NCBI RefSeq assembly: GCF_003258315.1
Contig: NZ_CP030032.1
Location: forward strand, 720,001-784,000
DNA from: Bradymonas sediminis
Lineage (GTDB): Bacteria > Myxococcota_A > Bradymonadia > Bradymonadales > Bradymonadaceae
Direction: 5' to 3'
Length of the DNA: 64,000 nucleotides
Shown in pieces: positions 44,356 to 52,661 of the stretch (position 1 is its first letter; each line of letters opens with the position of its first letter). Below the pieces are notes generated by a model. That model did no database searches. It was not told the DNA's origin and saw only the letters and a program-made list of their open reading frames with translations. A program made the position numbers and the translations under genes.

Positions 44356-46044
44356 ATGGGGCTATGGTGCGCATTATTTGAGGATATAACCAAATCCGTC
44401 GATAGGGATTTGGTCGGCGCGCAGGTGCGCGCATGCCTCGGTATTGCGGCGGCCCTGGCTCAGGGAGGCGCGTCGGGTGACGCGTCGGCGGGCGCAGAGC
44501 TGCTCTGGGTGGATTGGCTGGAGTGGATGAGCGCGTGCGCGTGCGCGGGGATTCGGCGGGACGAGGCGGTCTTCGAGGTTATTTTGGATCATTTGGTCGC
44601 CGGGGATCTTGGCCGGCGCATAGAAAATGGTCCTTCGTCTGGGGCGCCGAGGAGGCGTTGGCGATTTGTGACGGCCGAGGCAGTTCAAGCTTTGGCGAAG
44701 ATCGCGGTCGAGGACAAGGGTTGGGTTCGGTATCACGCGGCGTGTGCGCGCGGGTTGCTAAAGACGTACGGCGATGACTCCCATGACCGTCGAGGGCGCG
44801 TGGTCGCCGGGCGCCGTGCGCAGCATCTGATCGCGGGCCGACGGGTTGATGAGGCGCTTGAGATGCTGCTGGTCGCCCAGAAGGTCGCGCTCGACTCCGA
44901 CGACCATCTGGCGTGCCGAGCCTATCTGGACCAGCGCGATCGCCTCCTCGATGAGATGGAAGTTGGGCCCGGGAGTCCGTTTCGGGCCCAGAACGATACG
45001 CGTCGCGCGCGATCTTATTTTTTGAAGGGGGAAATCCCGCGCGCACAGGAGTTGGTCGATCGCGCGCTGAGGGTCTTTCGCCGCAGCGATTGGGCGGCTG
45101 AGACCGGCTACGCGATGCTGCTCTACGGGCAGATCCGGACCGGTCAATGTCGCTACGCGGACGCGCTGCGTCTCAATGACGACGCGTGTGGGTATCTGGC
45201 GGTTGCGGGCGACGAGCACGGTTTGACGCGTGCTCGGGCGAATCGCGCGTACGTGATGATGCTGCAGGGGCGCTACGTGGAGGCGCGCGAAGGCCTGCTT
45301 AAGGCGGTCGCGACCTTCGAGGCCCTTGACGATTATTTTATGCAGGCGGTCAATAATAATTTTATCGCCCAGACCTGGCTCGGGGAGGGCAAGTACACCG
45401 AGGCGGTCCGATACGCCGAGCTTTCGCGAAAGCTCGCCCGTGAGCGTGGCTTTCGGGTCGTCGAGGGGACCGCGTGGACGGTATTTGGCGAGATCGCGCG
45501 CCACGCCGAAGATTGGGAGCAGGCGCGCCATCATTATGCCAAGGCGCTCGATCTTTTTCAGGTCGATAATAGTCGCCCGGCGCATGTGGCGCGCTATAAT
45601 ATTGCGCTGGTTGAGATCGGCGCGCAGAATTTTGAGTGCGCCCGGCCCGTCCTGATTAAGCTGATTATGTCCTATGTGGAGCTGGGCTATCAGTCGAAGT
45701 TGCCGCTTATCTACGCCGGGTTGATGGTCTGCGCGCTGGGCCGGGGGGATTGGGCCGCGTGGGATGAGAGCTTGGCGCGCTTCGAAGATTCGTTGGCGAA
45801 AATTAGTGGGGCCCACGAGGACCTGGCCTGGTTGGCGGTGCGGGGGTTGCGCTACCTGGATGCCGTCGAGGACGGCTCGATGTCTGAAGACGGCGCTGAG
45901 TTCAAGCGCCGTCGCGCGGCGCGAGAGGTGCTCTACACGCTCGCCTGCCAACAGAATGACTTGCTGGGAAATAGCGCGCGACTGAGCGCCCTGCGCGCGA
46001 CCTACGCCGACGCGTCGCCGACTCTTGTCGCCCAGTCTTATTGA
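44356..46044 (+). CDS. TPR-repeat protein, unknown function
   Basis: About 562 aa from the ATG at 44356 (AGGA upstream; the TTG at 44296 is less likely). It is almost entirely helical. Residues about 150-470 show degenerate tetratricopeptide repeats (RRARSYFLKGEIPRAQELVD, RANRAYVMMLQGRYVEAREG, IAQTWLGEGKYTEAVRYAEL, VFGEIARHAEDWEQARHHYA). Such SpoIIAA-free, MalT/NB-ARC-like TPR arrays usually mediate protein contacts in signalling. No DNA-binding or ATPase domain is seen here, and no signal peptide. Lone gene, divergent from the desaturase. Confidence 0.75.
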   Translation: MGLWCALFEDITKSVDRDLVGAQVRACLGIAAALAQGGASGDASAGAELLWVDWLEWMSACACAGIRRDEAVFEVILDHLVAGDLGRRIENGPSSGAPRRRWRFVTAEAVQALAKIAVEDKGWVRYHAACARGLLKTYGDDSHDRRGRVVAGRRAQHLIAGRRVDEALEMLLVAQKVALDSDDHLACRAYLDQRDRLLDEMEVGPGSPFRAQNDTRRARSYFLKGEIPRAQELVDRALRVFRRSDWAAETGYAMLLYGQIRTGQCRYADALRLNDDACGYLAVAGDEHGLTRARANRAYVMMLQGRYVEAREGLLKAVATFEALDDYFMQAVNNNFIAQTWLGEGKYTEAVRYAELSRKLARERGFRVVEGTAWTVFGEIARHAEDWEQARHHYAKALDLFQVDNSRPAHVARYNIALVEIGAQNFECARPVLIKLIMSYVELGYQSKLPLIYAGLMVCALGRGDWAAWDESLARFEDSLAKISGAHEDLAWLAVRGLRYLDAVEDGSMSEDGAEFKRRRAAREVLYTLACQQNDLLGNSARLSALRATYADASPTLVAQSY

Positions 46045-46139
46045 GTATCCCCGCCGACACCGCGTAAGATCTTTCGCAGCCCCGATCAGGCGCTCATCTC
46101 TGGCGCCGAGTCCATCACCGCCAACACGAGGAATACCCC

Positions 46140-46403
46140 ATGAAATCAGCCCTATGGATGAAATTGGGTCGCTTTCGAATTAACCTTGCCCAGGTTGCGT
46201 TTATTGAGCGCGACGCGGAGTGCCTGTTGTTTTTTAACGCCGATGGGGCTCAGATCTTTGAGCGCCGCTTCGAGACTCAGCGCCAGGCGGATCAGGTGCT
46301 GCGCGACCTGTTCGGCTACGAGGATATTCAACTCGTCACCGCCCGGTATGAGGGCGTGGACGCAGGTTCAAAGGCGAGCGCCGCAGATGCCGGCGCTGAA
46401 TAG
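46140..46403 (+). CDS. Small conserved-looking protein (87 aa)
   Basis: A GAGGAA Shine-Dalgarno 8-10 nt before the ATG supports it. Residues 8-65 read as a compact beta-beta-beta-alpha unit (GRFRINLAQVAFIERDAECL, LLFFNADGAQIFERRF, then an amphipathic helix RQADQVLRDLFG) with an Ala/Asp-rich tail. No family is recognised, although the beta part resembles short INLxxVxYIE modules. The role is unknown. Same strand as the two small genes that follow. Confidence 0.6.
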   Translation: MKSALWMKLGRFRINLAQVAFIERDAECLLFFNADGAQIFERRFETQRQADQVLRDLFGYEDIQLVTARYEGVDAGSKASAADAGAE

Positions 46404-46494
46404 ATGCGTGACGTGATCGGCGTGCGCGTCGATGTTATGCTTAGAGCGCAGATTCATCGAATCCGAGCAGTTCACTTCACCCCAGGAGCCGACC

Positions 46495-46656
46495 ATGTGC
46501 CTAATTTGCGTTGAATTTCAGAAAGAAAGAATGACAGTCTTCGAGGCGCGCCGCGCGTTTGGTGAGATGGTCGAGGGGCTTGACGCTAAGCACGCCGCCG
46601 AGGTCGAGGAGATGCTCGACGAGGCTGAAGAAGCCGAGGAAGCCGCTGACGATTGA
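46495..46656 (+). CDS. 53-aa acidic CxxC small protein
   Basis: Starts at ATG 46495 with AGGAG 6-7 nt upstream. The N-terminus MCLICVEFQKERMTV contains a CxxC pair right after Met; the rest is an acidic amphipathic helix ending in a Glu/Ala/Asp run. Similar MCxxC small proteins occur in Myxococcota (from memory). The CxxC could bind metal (as a dimer) or be redox-active; no function is known. Confidence 0.65.
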   Translation: MCLICVEFQKERMTVFEARRAFGEMVEGLDAKHAAEVEEMLDEAEEAEEAADD

Positions 46657-46735
46657 GCGCGGCCGGGCGGCGCGTGAGTTGCATTGGTATTCATTTCTAT
46701 CGACACCCCTGAAGTCTTATAAGTACGAGTTTTTT

Positions 46736-47191
46736 ATGGCCATTTCGTTCGCGCAGCAGATTATGTCGAACCCTACGGATAAAGACGCATGGGTAAAGGC
46801 GTTTAAGGCGACCACCGGGCATACCGCGATGGCGCCGCATCAAATTGAGTTGGTCGATATCGGCGACGATTTCGCGGTGCTCGAGATGCCGATCGGCGAC
46901 CACGCGCGCCAGCCCTTCGGGCTGCTGCACGGTGGGATGAGCCTGTTATTGGCGGAGTCGGCGGCGAGCATGCACGCCTGTTGGGGCGTCGATTTGAGCA
47001 AGCGCGTTCCGGTGGGGATCGAGGTGAGTTGCTCGCATCTTAGCTCGGCGACCGAGGGGAGCGTGCGCGCGCACGCCACGGTGATTAAGCGCGGCCGCAC
47101 CCTGATTCGCCATAAGATCGATATCATCCATATCGAGACCGAACGGCTGCTCTGCGAAGTGCGCGTGACGAATCTATATAAGTCGATGTGA
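46736..47191 (+). CDS. Hotdog-fold acyl-CoA thioesterase (PaaI/MenI-like)
   Basis: A 151-aa single hotdog domain. The key stretch QPFGLLHGGMSLLLAESAAS, with the catalytic Glu in LAES, closely follows E. coli YdiI/MenI. GIEVSCSHLSSATEG and VIKRGRTLIRHKI also match the family. It hydrolyses acyl- or aryl-CoA thioesters; DHNA-CoA is a candidate, but no menaquinone genes are near. The start is ATG 46736 at the family N-terminus. Convergent with the AI-2E permease gene (15 nt apart). Confidence 0.88.
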   Translation: MAISFAQQIMSNPTDKDAWVKAFKATTGHTAMAPHQIELVDIGDDFAVLEMPIGDHARQPFGLLHGGMSLLLAESAASMHACWGVDLSKRVPVGIEVSCSHLSSATEGSVRAHATVIKRGRTLIRHKIDIIHIETERLLCEVRVTNLYKSM

Positions 47192-47206
47192 TGATTGCGG
47201 GTCAGG

Positions 47207-48529
47207 TTATGTGCTCGGCGAGGCCGGTAGCGCGTGGTCGGGCCCGCTTTTTTGTGCGCTCTCATCGGGCTCGGGCGGCGATTCGGCGACGAGGTCGACT
47301 TCTCCGCCCTGGTAAATGGTCGTCTCCTGGTAGAGGGCGCGCAGATCCGGGATGATCACCTTGACGGCCCCCGCGATGGGTATCACCAATAGGATGCCCC
47401 AGAGACCGGCCAATTCACCGCCGGCCAGCAGCAAAATGATCACCGCGATGGGGTTCATGTCGACGGAGTCGCCCAATACCTTGGGGCCGACGATATATGC
47501 CTCCAAGATGTGGTTCACCAGGAAGACGCCGACGACAAAAAGGATGCCGATCCATCCCGGCCAGTCCAGCAGGACCACCAGGGCGGTCATGGCGATCGCC
47601 AAGATCATGCCAAGGTAGGGGATAATATTGGTGATCCCCGCGGCGACGCCGATGGCGATCCCGAGTTGGAAGTCGATCCCGAAGAGGGCGAAGACGATGG
47701 CCAGCCCGATGGCATAGAGCGCGCCGACGATCGCGGCCACCAGAAGTTGCCCGCGGAACCACTGCCCGACGGCGACGTCCATCCTCGCCAGAATCGAGAG
47801 ATAATATGCGCGTCGTTTGCGCGGAATCCACTCGACCACCGCCGTTTTATAGCGGGCGAATTTCATCAGGAAATAATAGGTGAATAGAGGGATAAGGATG
47901 AGGTTGAACGCGGCGAAGAGGGCCCTTCCGGTTCCTGAGACCGCGCCCACGCCCCAGCCGCCGATGCGTTGGGCGAGTCCGGGCAGCGCGTTGGCGGCGT
48001 CGCTGATATAGCCTTGAACGGTTTCCTGCATGGATTCGGGCAGCCGGGTTTCGATCTGGGTCGTTATCCAGGGGAACCAGGTGTCCTGAATCTCGCCGAT
48101 GAGCTCCGGGATATTGCCGATCCAATAGCTGAGTTGGGAGATGATCGAGGGGAGCAAGAATAGCAGGACGACGGCGATGAGCGCGAAGACTGAGCCCAGG
48201 CACACCAGGGTGGCGGCGCGCCGGCTTAGGCCGCGGCCTTGGAGTTTGCGCACGAGCGGGTCGAGCAAATACCCCAGGATGAAGCTGCCGAGCAGGGGGG
48301 TGAGCAGGGTGCCCATGGAGATGCTCAACCACCAGGCGATGGCGACGATGAGCGCGAAGAATAAGATGCGCATTGAGATATAGACGTAGCGCCAGACGCG
48401 CGCGCGGTATTGCTGGGCGCTGAGGCGCGGGAAGAGCGCTGGCCCGACGGCGGCGTCGCGCGGCGGCGTCTCCTCGGGAGCGCCGTCGGGCAGGTGCTCA
48501 TCGGGATGCTCGCCTATGAAGCTAGCCAT
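47207..48529 (-). CDS. AI-2E family transporter/permease
   Basis: 440 aa. A soluble N-terminus (1-50) is followed by about eight TMs in the TqsA/PerM pattern: a TM pair (53-95), TM (103-125), a periplasmic amphipathic stretch (130-190), then TMs around 200, 250-275, 280-320 and 345-385 with the family motif GITNIIPYLGMILA, plus LEAYIVGPKVLG and LLLLAGGELAGLWGILLVIPIAGAVKV. Substrates of the family are diverse (AI-2 export or ion antiport) and cannot be assigned. It lies 42 nt after the DoxX-like gene. Confidence 0.9.
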   Translation of the reverse strand: MASFIGEHPDEHLPDGAPEETPPRDAAVGPALFPRLSAQQYRARVWRYVYISMRILFFALIVAIAWWLSISMGTLLTPLLGSFILGYLLDPLVRKLQGRGLSRRAATLVCLGSVFALIAVVLLFLLPSIISQLSYWIGNIPELIGEIQDTWFPWITTQIETRLPESMQETVQGYISDAANALPGLAQRIGGWGVGAVSGTGRALFAAFNLILIPLFTYYFLMKFARYKTAVVEWIPRKRRAYYLSILARMDVAVGQWFRGQLLVAAIVGALYAIGLAIVFALFGIDFQLGIAIGVAAGITNIIPYLGMILAIAMTALVVLLDWPGWIGILFVVGVFLVNHILEAYIVGPKVLGDSVDMNPIAVIILLLAGGELAGLWGILLVIPIAGAVKVIIPDLRALYQETTIYQGGEVDLVAESPPEPDESAQKSGPDHALPASPST

Positions 48530-48571
48530 AAGTCATTCCTTCGAAGCGCTCAGTGAGATGCGGCGCGGCGT

Positions 48572-49024
48572 CTATTCGATGCCGACCTTGCGGCGTCGAA
48601 TCATCGTGTGGACCCGCTCGGGGCGGCGTACCCAGGCGACAAAGGTCAGCAGGAGCAGCATGGTAAATGGGATCAGCGCGTAGATGGCCTCGCCGAAGAA
48701 TAGATGTGTGACGATTGCGCCGATCATGACCACGCCCAGGACGATGGCCGAGTAGAGCGCGGTGCTTGGGATGATCAGGAAGATCGCCGCGGTGGCTTCG
48801 ATCATCCCGATACCTTTGGCAAACCAGGTTGGGTATCCCCAGCGGGTAAACCCGGAGTCAAAGAGGCCGAGTTCGCCCAGCTTGGGCACCGACGCGCCCA
48901 GGAAGATGGTGGCGAGCAGCAGGATGATAAACCAGGTGCCTATGCGCTTGAGGGACCGGTTTGGGTAGACCTCGGGGCGGCCAATGAGGTCAGACGGGGG
49001 CGCGTTCAACGATGAGGATTCCAT
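48572..49024 (-). CDS. DoxX-like membrane protein
   Basis: 150 aa with four TMs (about 29-48, 68-90, 93-115, 118-137). The first begins with the family-like LATIFLGASVPKLGEL pattern, and GIGMIEATAAIFLIIP fits DoxX/DUF417-type helices. GGGAG upstream of ATG 49024 supports this start over the frame's 49114. Its role in the family (quinone or redox-linked) is poorly defined. It precedes the AI-2E permease on the same strand. Confidence 0.72.
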   Translation of the reverse strand: MESSSLNAPPSDLIGRPEVYPNRSLKRIGTWFIILLLATIFLGASVPKLGELGLFDSGFTRWGYPTWFAKGIGMIEATAAIFLIIPSTALYSAIVLGVVMIGAIVTHLFFGEAIYALIPFTMLLLLTFVAWVRRPERVHTMIRRRKVGIE

Positions 49025-49144
49025 GGTTCTTCTCCCGGGTTCGCTTCGCGAGGCCAATGCCAACCTGCACGGCCGGCGCGACGTCGATCGGTTACGTGCG
49101 TTCAATGGGTTCAATTTAAACGCCGCGCACGCGACTGCAATCGC

Positions 49145-51154
49145 CTAGAGCCTGCAGGCGCGCTTGAGGCTTCGCCCGTCGGCGGTGACTTGTTGCTCCT
49201 CTTCGATGGTGATGGAGGCGCAATTGGTGCTGTGAATCTTGGCCCCGGGCTCGATATGCATCCCGGCGCCGCCGCTAAAGCGCGTGGTCACGTTATTGAG
49301 GGTGGCCGAGACGAGGCCGAAATAGTCGTCGAACATCAGGTTGGCCGGCTCGGCGCCCTTGAAGGTGCGCGCGCTGCCGCCGTATTCGATAGTGACATGC
49401 TCGAAGGCGTTCTCGACGCTCGAGGTGTCGACCAGGTGAATGCCCTTCCAAAAGCCAGGCTGCTTGGTCTGGGCGGTGAAGATGATCGGTTTTTCGGCGG
49501 TGCCCCGCGCGGTGATGCGCGCCCGGAAGACCGAGATGCCGGCGCCCTCGGCGAAGACCAGTGTGACCCCCGGCTCCAGGATGAGGTGGGCGTCGTCGCG
49601 CACCAGGATGTCGGCGCGCACCAGGTAGTCGGCGTCGGTGGCGGGCCAGCTGGAGGTGACGCTGTCGAGGTTTGCGCCCATCACCTCGATGGTGCCTCGT
49701 GTGTCCGGGGCGGGTTTGGTCGGGGTGTCGACGGCGTTGGCGGCGGTGGCTGCGGCGTCATGGCCGTCGTCTTCGCCGGCGTCCGGGGCGTCGTCGAGGC
49801 TATTATTGGACTCGGCGGGCTGGGGCGTCGGCTTGCCGAATTTGGAGGCGTAGGAGCTCTGGGCGTCCAGGGCGCTCACCGCGCTGGGATCGAGCAGGGC
49901 GGCCGCGCGTTTATTATCGACAAGCTTATTATTGCCAAAGTCGAGGTCGACCTTTGCCTCGGCGTAGAGGCCGTAGCGCCCGCTGTGGGAGAGCTCGGTA
50001 TTGTTAATCTTCAGGCGCACCTTTCCGTAATAATCGTCGAGCATCAGGTTGGCCGGCTCGACCCCCTTAAAGGTCGGGTTGGCGCCGCCGTAGCGAATCG
50101 CGACGTGCTCCAGGACATTGTCGACGCTATTGCTGTCGATATACAAAATCCCCTTCCAATACCCCGGAATCTCGCTGAGCCCGGTGAAGACCACCGGGGC
50201 GTCCTTGTGGCCGCGGGCCGAGAAGCGCGAGCGAAATACTGAGATGCCCGTGTTCTCTGCGAATTTGAAGACGGCGCCCGGGGCGACTTCGACGAAGCTA
50301 TTCTCGGTGAGGTTGAGGTCGCCGGAGACGATATACGGCACCTTGAGCCCCGGCCAACTCAGGCGCTCGCCCACCAGGTTGGCCCCGCTGAGTTTGACCA
50401 GGTCGTTTTGATTGCCGGTGAAGTCGCTGTCGGCGTCGAGCTGGTTGAGGAATAGCGGGCTGAGGTAGGCGGCGCCTTTTTGGTTCTCGGTGAGGATGTT
50501 TTGGGCGAATTTACTGCGCGTATTTGCCTCGGCATAGAAGCCGTAGCCGGCGCTATTTCGCAGGGTAACCTCCGAGATGTCGACGCTGACTTTGCCATAA
50601 TAATCGTCGAGCATCAGGTTGGCCGGTTCGGTGCCCGCGAAGCCCGGGGTGGCGCCGCCGTATTCAATGATGACCTGGTGAAGGATATTTTTGGGGCCCG
50701 CCGAGTCCATGAATCGTACGCCCAGCCAACTTCCGGGCTCCTTTCGCTCACCGGTGAAGACGATGGGCGCGTCGGCGGTGCCGCGGGCGTGAAGCACGCC
50801 CTCATGCACGCTGAGGCCGGCGGCGTCGCCGAAGACGATTTTGACGCCCGGGTCCACGGTCAGCTCAACGTCGGTGCCCACGGTGAGCTGCTCGCTGACG
50901 GTATAGCAGCGGCCCAGGCCGGCTTTTAGGTGCACTGACTTTCGCAGCATCTCGGCGGTGAGCGCGGTGTTGCGGCGGCAGTCGACGGCCTGGGTGGCCG
51001 GGTCTTCGTCGGTGCGCTCGGCCCAGCAGGCGGGCAGCGCGGTGCTCAAGCTGAGCAGCAGCGCGGCGCTGATGCTCAGGTTGCGGCGCAGCGCGCGGCG
51101 CGTGCGGCCATCAAACGACCTCGAATCACCGAGTCCCCCGATAAATTGTGTCAT
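49145..51154 (-). CDS. Lipoprotein with three beta-helix repeat units
   Basis: 669 aa from ATG 51154 (GAGGAG upstream). A long basic N-terminus precedes a signal segment ending ALPAC (Cys43). Three ~170-190-aa repeats follow. Each has a PGVKIVF/PGAVFKF/PGVTLVF strand, ARGTADAPIVFTG-like strands, a W-G-I turn, an IEYGG element and the near-identical signature EPANLMLDDYYGKV (EPANLMFDDYFGLV in the third). This pattern is typical of right-handed parallel beta-helix proteins that bind or process polysaccharides. A Pro/Ala/Asp-rich linker separates repeats 2 and 3. No catalytic residues can be named. Last gene of the putative exopolysaccharide set, 37 nt after the YaiO-type gene. Confidence 0.8.
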   Translation of the reverse strand: MTQFIGGLGDSRSFDGRTRRALRRNLSISAALLLSLSTALPACWAERTDEDPATQAVDCRRNTALTAEMLRKSVHLKAGLGRCYTVSEQLTVGTDVELTVDPGVKIVFGDAAGLSVHEGVLHARGTADAPIVFTGERKEPGSWLGVRFMDSAGPKNILHQVIIEYGGATPGFAGTEPANLMLDDYYGKVSVDISEVTLRNSAGYGFYAEANTRSKFAQNILTENQKGAAYLSPLFLNQLDADSDFTGNQNDLVKLSGANLVGERLSWPGLKVPYIVSGDLNLTENSFVEVAPGAVFKFAENTGISVFRSRFSARGHKDAPVVFTGLSEIPGYWKGILYIDSNSVDNVLEHVAIRYGGANPTFKGVEPANLMLDDYYGKVRLKINNTELSHSGRYGLYAEAKVDLDFGNNKLVDNKRAAALLDPSAVSALDAQSSYASKFGKPTPQPAESNNSLDDAPDAGEDDGHDAAATAANAVDTPTKPAPDTRGTIEVMGANLDSVTSSWPATDADYLVRADILVRDDAHLILEPGVTLVFAEGAGISVFRARITARGTAEKPIIFTAQTKQPGFWKGIHLVDTSSVENAFEHVTIEYGGSARTFKGAEPANLMFDDYFGLVSATLNNVTTRFSGGAGMHIEPGAKIHSTNCASITIEEEQQVTADGRSLKRACRL

Positions 51155-51191
51155 GGTCTGCTCCTCTTTGTTGCGCAATAAAAATGAGTGC

Positions 51192-52583
51192 TCAGAGGCG
51201 AAATTCGTAGCCGCCGAGGACCTCGGTTTGGTCGTAATTTTGGGTGCCCGCGGAGTCGTGGCGCTGGGTCACCGCGATCAGGAGGCGGTGGTGAGAGGTG
51301 AGCATATAGCGAAAGCCCGCGGTCACCAGCCAATGCGACTCGGAGTTGATGTCGCGCGGCTCCAGGTAGTCACTTTTGCCGCCGCCACCGCCGCCGATAT
51401 AAAATTGTGTCAGGTTGCTAAAGAAGTAGAACGCGCGCCCGAGTCCCGAGTGGGCGACGGGATCGCCGTCGTCGGAGAAGGTCATAAAATAGCGCAATTC
51501 GAACATATAGGGCTTGATATAGATCTCGGCGTTGGCGTTGAGGACCTCGTTGGATTCATCGGGAAATTCGATATGCCAATAGCGCGCCGATGCCTGAAAA
51601 TACTCGAAGGACCAGCCGGCCTCGACCAGCGCGTTCCACTTGGGCGAGAAGATCGGGTCGATGGCGAAGCCGCCGCCGGCTTTGAAGAAGAGGCCGGAGT
51701 CAAATTTATAGTCGCCCCAGGCGTTGAAGCGCCAGTCGGCGGCGCGGTGGTCGAAGAAAGGGCGGTGCAGCCACTCCCAGGTGCCCATCAGGGTGAGGTT
51801 TCGCGAGAGTTCGCTGCCCACGTCGCCCCGCAGGCGCCAGCCGTCCAGGCGATTGATGATCCGGCTATAGCCGTAGAGAATATTTGCGTAGAGCTTGGGG
51901 TAGGAGTCCTCGGCGATTCCCTCGTGGGCCTTGCAGGCGTTGGTCGCCTCGGGGGCGATCTCGCAGGATTTCGCCAGGTCCTCGAGCGCTTTGGAGTCGT
52001 CGCCGGCGCCGCGGTGGGCCATCGCGCGTTTGTAGAGCACCAGGGGGTTGTCGGGGTCGGCCTCATCGTAGCGATTATACCACTCGATGGCCTCGTCGAA
52101 GGAGTCATCCCAGAGCAAGATATCGGCGCGAAGCCGCATCGCTTCGGGGCGCTCGTAGAGGTCTTCGGGGAGCGTCTCAAGGAGCTTTCGCGCCGCGTCG
52201 AGCTGGTCGGTCCAGGCGAGCAGCCGGGCTTTGAGAAGTTTGAGGTCGTTGCTGTCCGGGTAGTCCAGCAGCGCCTTGTCGACCCATGTGAGGGCTTCTT
52301 CGGAGTTGCCCTGGGCGGCCAGGGCGCGGGCGAGTTCGACCCAGGCGTCGGGGTTCCCCTGCTGCTCTTCGGTGCAGGCGCGCGCGGTCTTTTCGGCCTC
52401 GCTAAAACGGCGCTGCATGCGCAGGCCGCGCGCCGCCTCGACGCAGTCGACCTGGGGCCGGGCGCGCTCGGGCGGCGCCTCCAATTCTTCGCTCTCCTGG
52501 GCCGCCACCAATCTCGGCAGGGACAGGGCGAGCAGGAAGATGACCAGCATCAATAGCAATCGCATGGCAAGTTTTGAATTCAT
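51192..52583 (-). CDS. TPR protein with C-terminal YaiO-type outer-membrane beta-barrel
   Basis: 463 aa. The signal peptide is cleaved near LVAA/QE. TPR-like helices fill residues about 45-215 (AWVELARALAAQGNSEEALT, LKARLLAWTDQLDAARKLLE, AMAHRGAGDDSKALEDLAK). The last ~240 aa are amphipathic beta strands (YANILYGYSRI, GDVGSEL, FFKAGGGFAID, WHIEFPDESNE, LLIAVTQRHDS), ending GGYEFRL. The TPR-plus-barrel plan is that of PgaA/BcsC-like polysaccharide secretins in miniature and matches YaiO-family proteins. The ATG at 52583 has GGAG upstream. Likely the export channel of the neighbouring GT2 synthase. Confidence 0.85.
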   Translation of the reverse strand: MNSKLAMRLLLMLVIFLLALSLPRLVAAQESEELEAPPERARPQVDCVEAARGLRMQRRFSEAEKTARACTEEQQGNPDAWVELARALAAQGNSEEALTWVDKALLDYPDSNDLKLLKARLLAWTDQLDAARKLLETLPEDLYERPEAMRLRADILLWDDSFDEAIEWYNRYDEADPDNPLVLYKRAMAHRGAGDDSKALEDLAKSCEIAPEATNACKAHEGIAEDSYPKLYANILYGYSRIINRLDGWRLRGDVGSELSRNLTLMGTWEWLHRPFFDHRAADWRFNAWGDYKFDSGLFFKAGGGFAIDPIFSPKWNALVEAGWSFEYFQASARYWHIEFPDESNEVLNANAEIYIKPYMFELRYFMTFSDDGDPVAHSGLGRAFYFFSNLTQFYIGGGGGGKSDYLEPRDINSESHWLVTAGFRYMLTSHHRLLIAVTQRHDSAGTQNYDQTEVLGGYEFRL

Positions 52584-52661
52584 GCTCAGCTCCATCATCG
52601 GCACCGGGGCCGCGCATCGTCGCGTGTGTGTGCGATGCGCCGGCGTGCAATCAGCGGGCAC

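Noticed and set aside
49145-51154. Tandem DNA repeats as a mobile or CRISPR-like array
   Set aside because: The repeat similarity is at protein level, three copies hundreds of bases apart inside one reading frame; no spacers or cas genes.
50958-52556. 532-aa open frame on the plus strand
   Set aside because: It lies antisense to the beta-helix lipoprotein and the YaiO-type barrel, both of which have signal peptides, Shine-Dalgarno sites and clear domain patterns; the translation has no motif.
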